Part shown: in pieces, positions 5,700 through 7,424 of the stretch
How positions within the stretch are numbered: position 1 is the stretch's first letter
Layout: every line of letters begins with the position of its first letter
Assembly (NCBI GenBank): GCA_012798645.1
Contig: JAAZMU010000036.1
Span: 1-7,424 of the forward strand
DNA length: 7,424 nt
Direction of reading: 5' to 3'
Source of the DNA: Patescibacteria group bacterium
Lineage (GTDB): Bacteria > Patescibacteriota > Minisyncoccia > Minisyncoccales > Minisyncoccaceae
The notes under the pieces: model-generated
Told to the model about the DNA's origin: nothing
What the model saw: only the letters and a program-made list of their open reading frames with translations
The model's database searches: none
Position numbers and translations under genes: made by a program

Positions 5700-6581
5700 A
5701 TGATATCATTACCTACATCAATTAAAAAAAGTAGCAAAAACAACAATTATGGTGTTTTTGAAATAGAACCATTTCATCCAGGATATGGAATTACTATTGG
5801 AAACGCCTTAAGACGTGTAGCTTTGTCTTCTCTTCAAGGCTCTGCAGTTTCAACAGTGAAGATTAAAGGAGTTTCCCATGAATTCGTGGCTCTTGAGGGA
5901 GTAAAAGAAGACGTGCTTCACATTCTTTTGAATCTTAAGCAATTAAGGTTTAAAATGCATAGAGACGAACCTCAAACTGCAACCTTAAAGGTTAAAGGAG
6001 AAAAAGAAGTCACTGGAAAAGATTTGAAATTTGGAGCAGACTTAGAGTTAGTAAACAAAGAGCAACACATTGCCACAATCACTGATAAAAAAACAGAATT
6101 AGAAATTGAAATTACAATTGAAAAAGGGTTTGGTTACAAACTTGTAGATGACAGTGCTAAAGAAAAAAAAGAAATCGGTGTTATGGAGCTTGACAAGATC
6201 TTCACTCCCGTTAGAAAGGTAAATTACAAAGTTGAAAATGTTCGAGTAGGAAAAAGAACTGATTTTGATAAATTAATTCTTGAAATTGAAACAGACGGAA
6301 TAATCACACCAGAACAAGCCCTGCTTGAAAGCATTGAAATCCTAGACGCTCATTTTCAGTTTTTAAAAGGTGATCTTTCTGCTGAAAAACAAGTAAAAAT
6401 TAAAGACCTTGAATTAAGTGAAAAAGTAATGAACACTCTTAAGGAAAATGATTTTAAAGTTGTTTCTGACCTCACTTCAAGAACAGAGGAAGAACTAGCT
6501 ATGATAAAAGGAATTGGAAAAAGAGGAGCAAAGGAAATCAAAAAAGTCTTAGAAAGTTTAAAGCTGAATTTTAAGTTATGA
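5700..6581 (+). CDS. rpoA: DNA-directed RNA polymerase subunit alpha
   Basis: A 293-residue alpha subunit; the dimer scaffolds assembly of beta and beta-prime. The dimerisation domain carries EPFHPGYGITIGNALRRV (23-40), GVSHEF (57-62) and LLNLKQL (76-82). Domain 2 runs through GFGYKL (143-148) and the segment around 196-216 (EIETDGIITPEQALLESIEIL). After a short linker, the C-terminal helix-hairpin-helix domain spans about 235-288 (DLELSEKVMNTL, then KGIGKRGAKEI). By eye, against E. coli numbering, the DNA-contact R265 is a lysine (K242) and S299 a glycine (G276), while N268 (N245), G296 (G273) and E302 (E279) are kept. The protein ends soon after this domain, which makes it shorter than the usual 314-330. 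The start has no Shine-Dalgarno; the TGA overlaps the rplQ ATG (ATGA), which implies translational coupling. Confidence 0.97.
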   Translation: MISLPTSIKKSSKNNNYGVFEIEPFHPGYGITIGNALRRVALSSLQGSAVSTVKIKGVSHEFVALEGVKEDVLHILLNLKQLRFKMHRDEPQTATLKVKGEKEVTGKDLKFGADLELVNKEQHIATITDKKTELEIEITIEKGFGYKLVDDSAKEKKEIGVMELDKIFTPVRKVNYKVENVRVGKRTDFDKLILEIETDGIITPEQALLESIEILDAHFQFLKGDLSAEKQVKIKDLELSEKVMNTLKENDFKVVSDLTSRTEEELAMIKGIGKRGAKEIKKVLESLKLNFKL

Positions 6582-6925
6582 AAAAATTAAAAAAAGGAAG
6601 AAAATTTAAAAGAGAAAAAGACCAAAGAAAAGCACTTTTAATAGCTCTAGCATCAGCTTTAATTTTATCTGAAAAAATTAAAACCACTGAAGCCAAAGCC
6701 AAAGAACTTTCTCCTTTTATAGAAAAGAAAATAACCAGAGCAAGAAAAGGTGATTTACTTGCAAGAAGACTTCTTTTAAAAGACTTTTCTCCAGATATAG
6801 TTAAAAAGTTAATCAGTGATATTGCTCCAAAATATAAGGAAAGACAAGGAGGCTATACCAGAGTAGTTAAGCTCGGACAAAGAAAATCAGACGGAGCTAG
6901 AATGGCAATAATTGAATTAGTATAA
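6578..6925 (+). CDS. rplQ: 50S ribosomal protein L17
   Basis: A 115-residue protein located near the exit of the peptide tunnel. The N-terminal signature is present (GRKFKREKDQRKALLIALAS, with the common HR reading QR), followed by the helix LILSEKIKTTEAKAKEL. The family C-terminus is clear as GGYTRVVKLGQRKSDGARMAIIEL. The length is normal. The ATG lies inside the rpoA stop as ATGA, so translation is coupled to rpoA, the usual neighbour. No Shine-Dalgarno. Confidence 0.96.
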   Translation: MKKLKKGRKFKREKDQRKALLIALASALILSEKIKTTEAKAKELSPFIEKKITRARKGDLLARRLLLKDFSPDIVKKLISDIAPKYKERQGGYTRVVKLGQRKSDGARMAIIELV

Positions 6926-6929
6926 TATT

Positions 6930-7265
6930 ATGGAAACTTACAACATAGATGCAAAAGATAAAGTATTAGGAAGACTTGCAACAGAAATTGTTCTGCTTTT
7001 AAGAGGTAAAAACAAGCCTGATTTTATGCCAAACAAAGACTCAGGTAATATTGTCATTGTTAAAAATATTGAAGACATTAAAATTACTGGAGACAAGCTT
7101 GAAAAGAAAACCTATTTTAAACATACTGGCTACATTGGAAGTGAGAAGTTCATTCCTATGAAGGAATTTAGCAAACAAGAATTATTAAGAAAAGCTGTTT
7201 TAGGTATGCTTCCTAAAAATAAATTAAGAAAGCAACAAATCAATAGATTAAAATTTGAGAAATAA
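6930..7265 (+). CDS. rplM: 50S ribosomal protein L13, compact form
   Basis: A 111-residue early-assembly protein of the large subunit. The core is clear: KVLGRLATEIVLLLRGKNKPDF (residues 11-32), DSGNIVIV, KITGDKLEKKTYFKHTGYIG and AVLGMLPKNKLRKQQINRLK. Compared with the 142-residue E. coli protein it lacks about 15 residues at the N-terminus, before the DAxxKxLGRLA core, and about 15 at the C-terminus, after the RKLKVY region. It is 4 bases after rplQ, and rpsI follows after a single base. The TATAAT at 6921-6926 is made by the rplQ stop codon context and is too close to the ATG to be a promoter. No Shine-Dalgarno. Confidence 0.95.
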   Translation: METYNIDAKDKVLGRLATEIVLLLRGKNKPDFMPNKDSGNIVIVKNIEDIKITGDKLEKKTYFKHTGYIGSEKFIPMKEFSKQELLRKAVLGMLPKNKLRKQQINRLKFEK

Positions 7266-7266
7266 A

Positions 7267-7424
7267 ATGGTAAAAGAAAGTAAAACAACTAAAAAACAAG
7301 TAAAATATATAAGTACTGTTGGCAAGAGAAAAACCGCTGTTGCTAGAATTAGATTATTTCAAAAAGGAAAAAACAAGATTACTGTCAATGAAAAAGACTA
7401 CAAAGACTATTTTCAAACAGAAGA
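7267..7424 (+). CDS. rpsI: 30S ribosomal protein S9, 3' partial
   Basis: The first 52 residues of a 30S head protein whose C-terminal tail reaches the P-site tRNA; the tail is beyond the window. After a lysine-rich start (MVKESKTTKKQ), the family core appears as YISTVGKRKTAVARIRLF and then KGKNKITVNEKDYKDYF, corresponding to the E. coli GTGRRKSSAARV and GKIVINQRSLEQYF segments. It begins one base after the rplM stop and is in the normal rplM-rpsI order. Only a weak purine stretch (GAGA) precedes it. The frame is open to the edge. Confidence 0.93.
   Translation, partial: MVKESKTTKKQVKYISTVGKRKTAVARIRLFQKGKNKITVNEKDYKDYFQTE

Noticed and set aside
5700..5709. Ten-base palindrome ATGATATCAT covering the rpoA start codon
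   Set aside because: It has no loop, so it cannot form an RNA hairpin, it does not extend further, and short palindromes are expected in A/T-rich DNA.
759..6581. Possible recoding of UGA (as glycine or tryptophan in some CPR or Mollicutes-like codes)
   Set aside because: UGA ends infA, rpoA and the 417 gene at the right family lengths where known, and no conserved gene here needs an internal UGA.
6921..6929. TATAAT before rplM
   Set aside because: It is formed by the last codon and stop of rplQ, ends 3 bases before the ATG, and has no -35; a start from it would fall inside the coding sequence.

Overview
This is a compact, A+T-rich bacterial segment with every gene on the plus strand. It is most likely from a Candidate Phyla Radiation (Patescibacteria, perhaps Parcubacteria-like) genome. 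Four things suggest this: an alanyl-tRNA synthetase of the short 'KCFRT.DI' type that ends after the editing domain; a single-pass membrane protein resembling the 'baseplate J/gp47-like' family common in CPR genomes; very tight gene packing with trimmed ribosomal proteins; and few recognisable Shine-Dalgarno sites. The taxonomic call is inference. UGA serves as a stop (infA, rpoA and the gene at 417-761 end in it) and is not needed as a sense codon in any conserved gene, so the standard bacterial code fits.

Layout. Positions 3-362 are the 3' end of an unrecognised multi-pass membrane protein. Positions 417-761 hold a second small unrecognised membrane protein with its own consensus promoter, the only strong Shine-Dalgarno in the window, and a well-formed intrinsic terminator that overlaps its stop codon. 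Next come alaS (827-2581), whose promoter sits so close that the mRNA should be leaderless, and, 4 bases later, a 401-residue surface-anchored baseplate-J-like protein (2586-3791). A 53-base intergenic stretch then carries a perfect inverted repeat followed by a T-run, overlapped by a promoter. From 3845 to the window end runs a ribosomal/transcription cluster: infA, rpmJ, rpsM, rpsK, rpsD, rpoA, rplQ, rplM and rpsI (cut by the window edge). Its gaps are 1 to 13 bases, with 4-base overlaps at infA/rpmJ and rpoA/rplQ.

How it works together. The second half is a core information-processing operon: initiation factor 1, four small-subunit proteins, three large-subunit proteins and the RNA polymerase alpha subunit. 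It joins an alpha-operon-like block directly to rplM-rpsI. The first half pairs an essential tRNA synthetase with an envelope protein, probably on one transcript. Three predicted promoters (upstream of 417, 827 and 3845) share a 17-base spacer, and two share the exact -35 hexamer TTGACC.

I see no mobile element, CRISPR array, tRNA, rRNA or anything that convincingly amounts to a new biological system. The points most worth a second look are the leaderless/SD-poor gene starts, the inverted repeat overlapping the ribosomal-operon promoter, the synthetase lacking C-Ala, a substituted DNA-contact residue in the alpha C-terminal domain, and the unrecognised membrane proteins.
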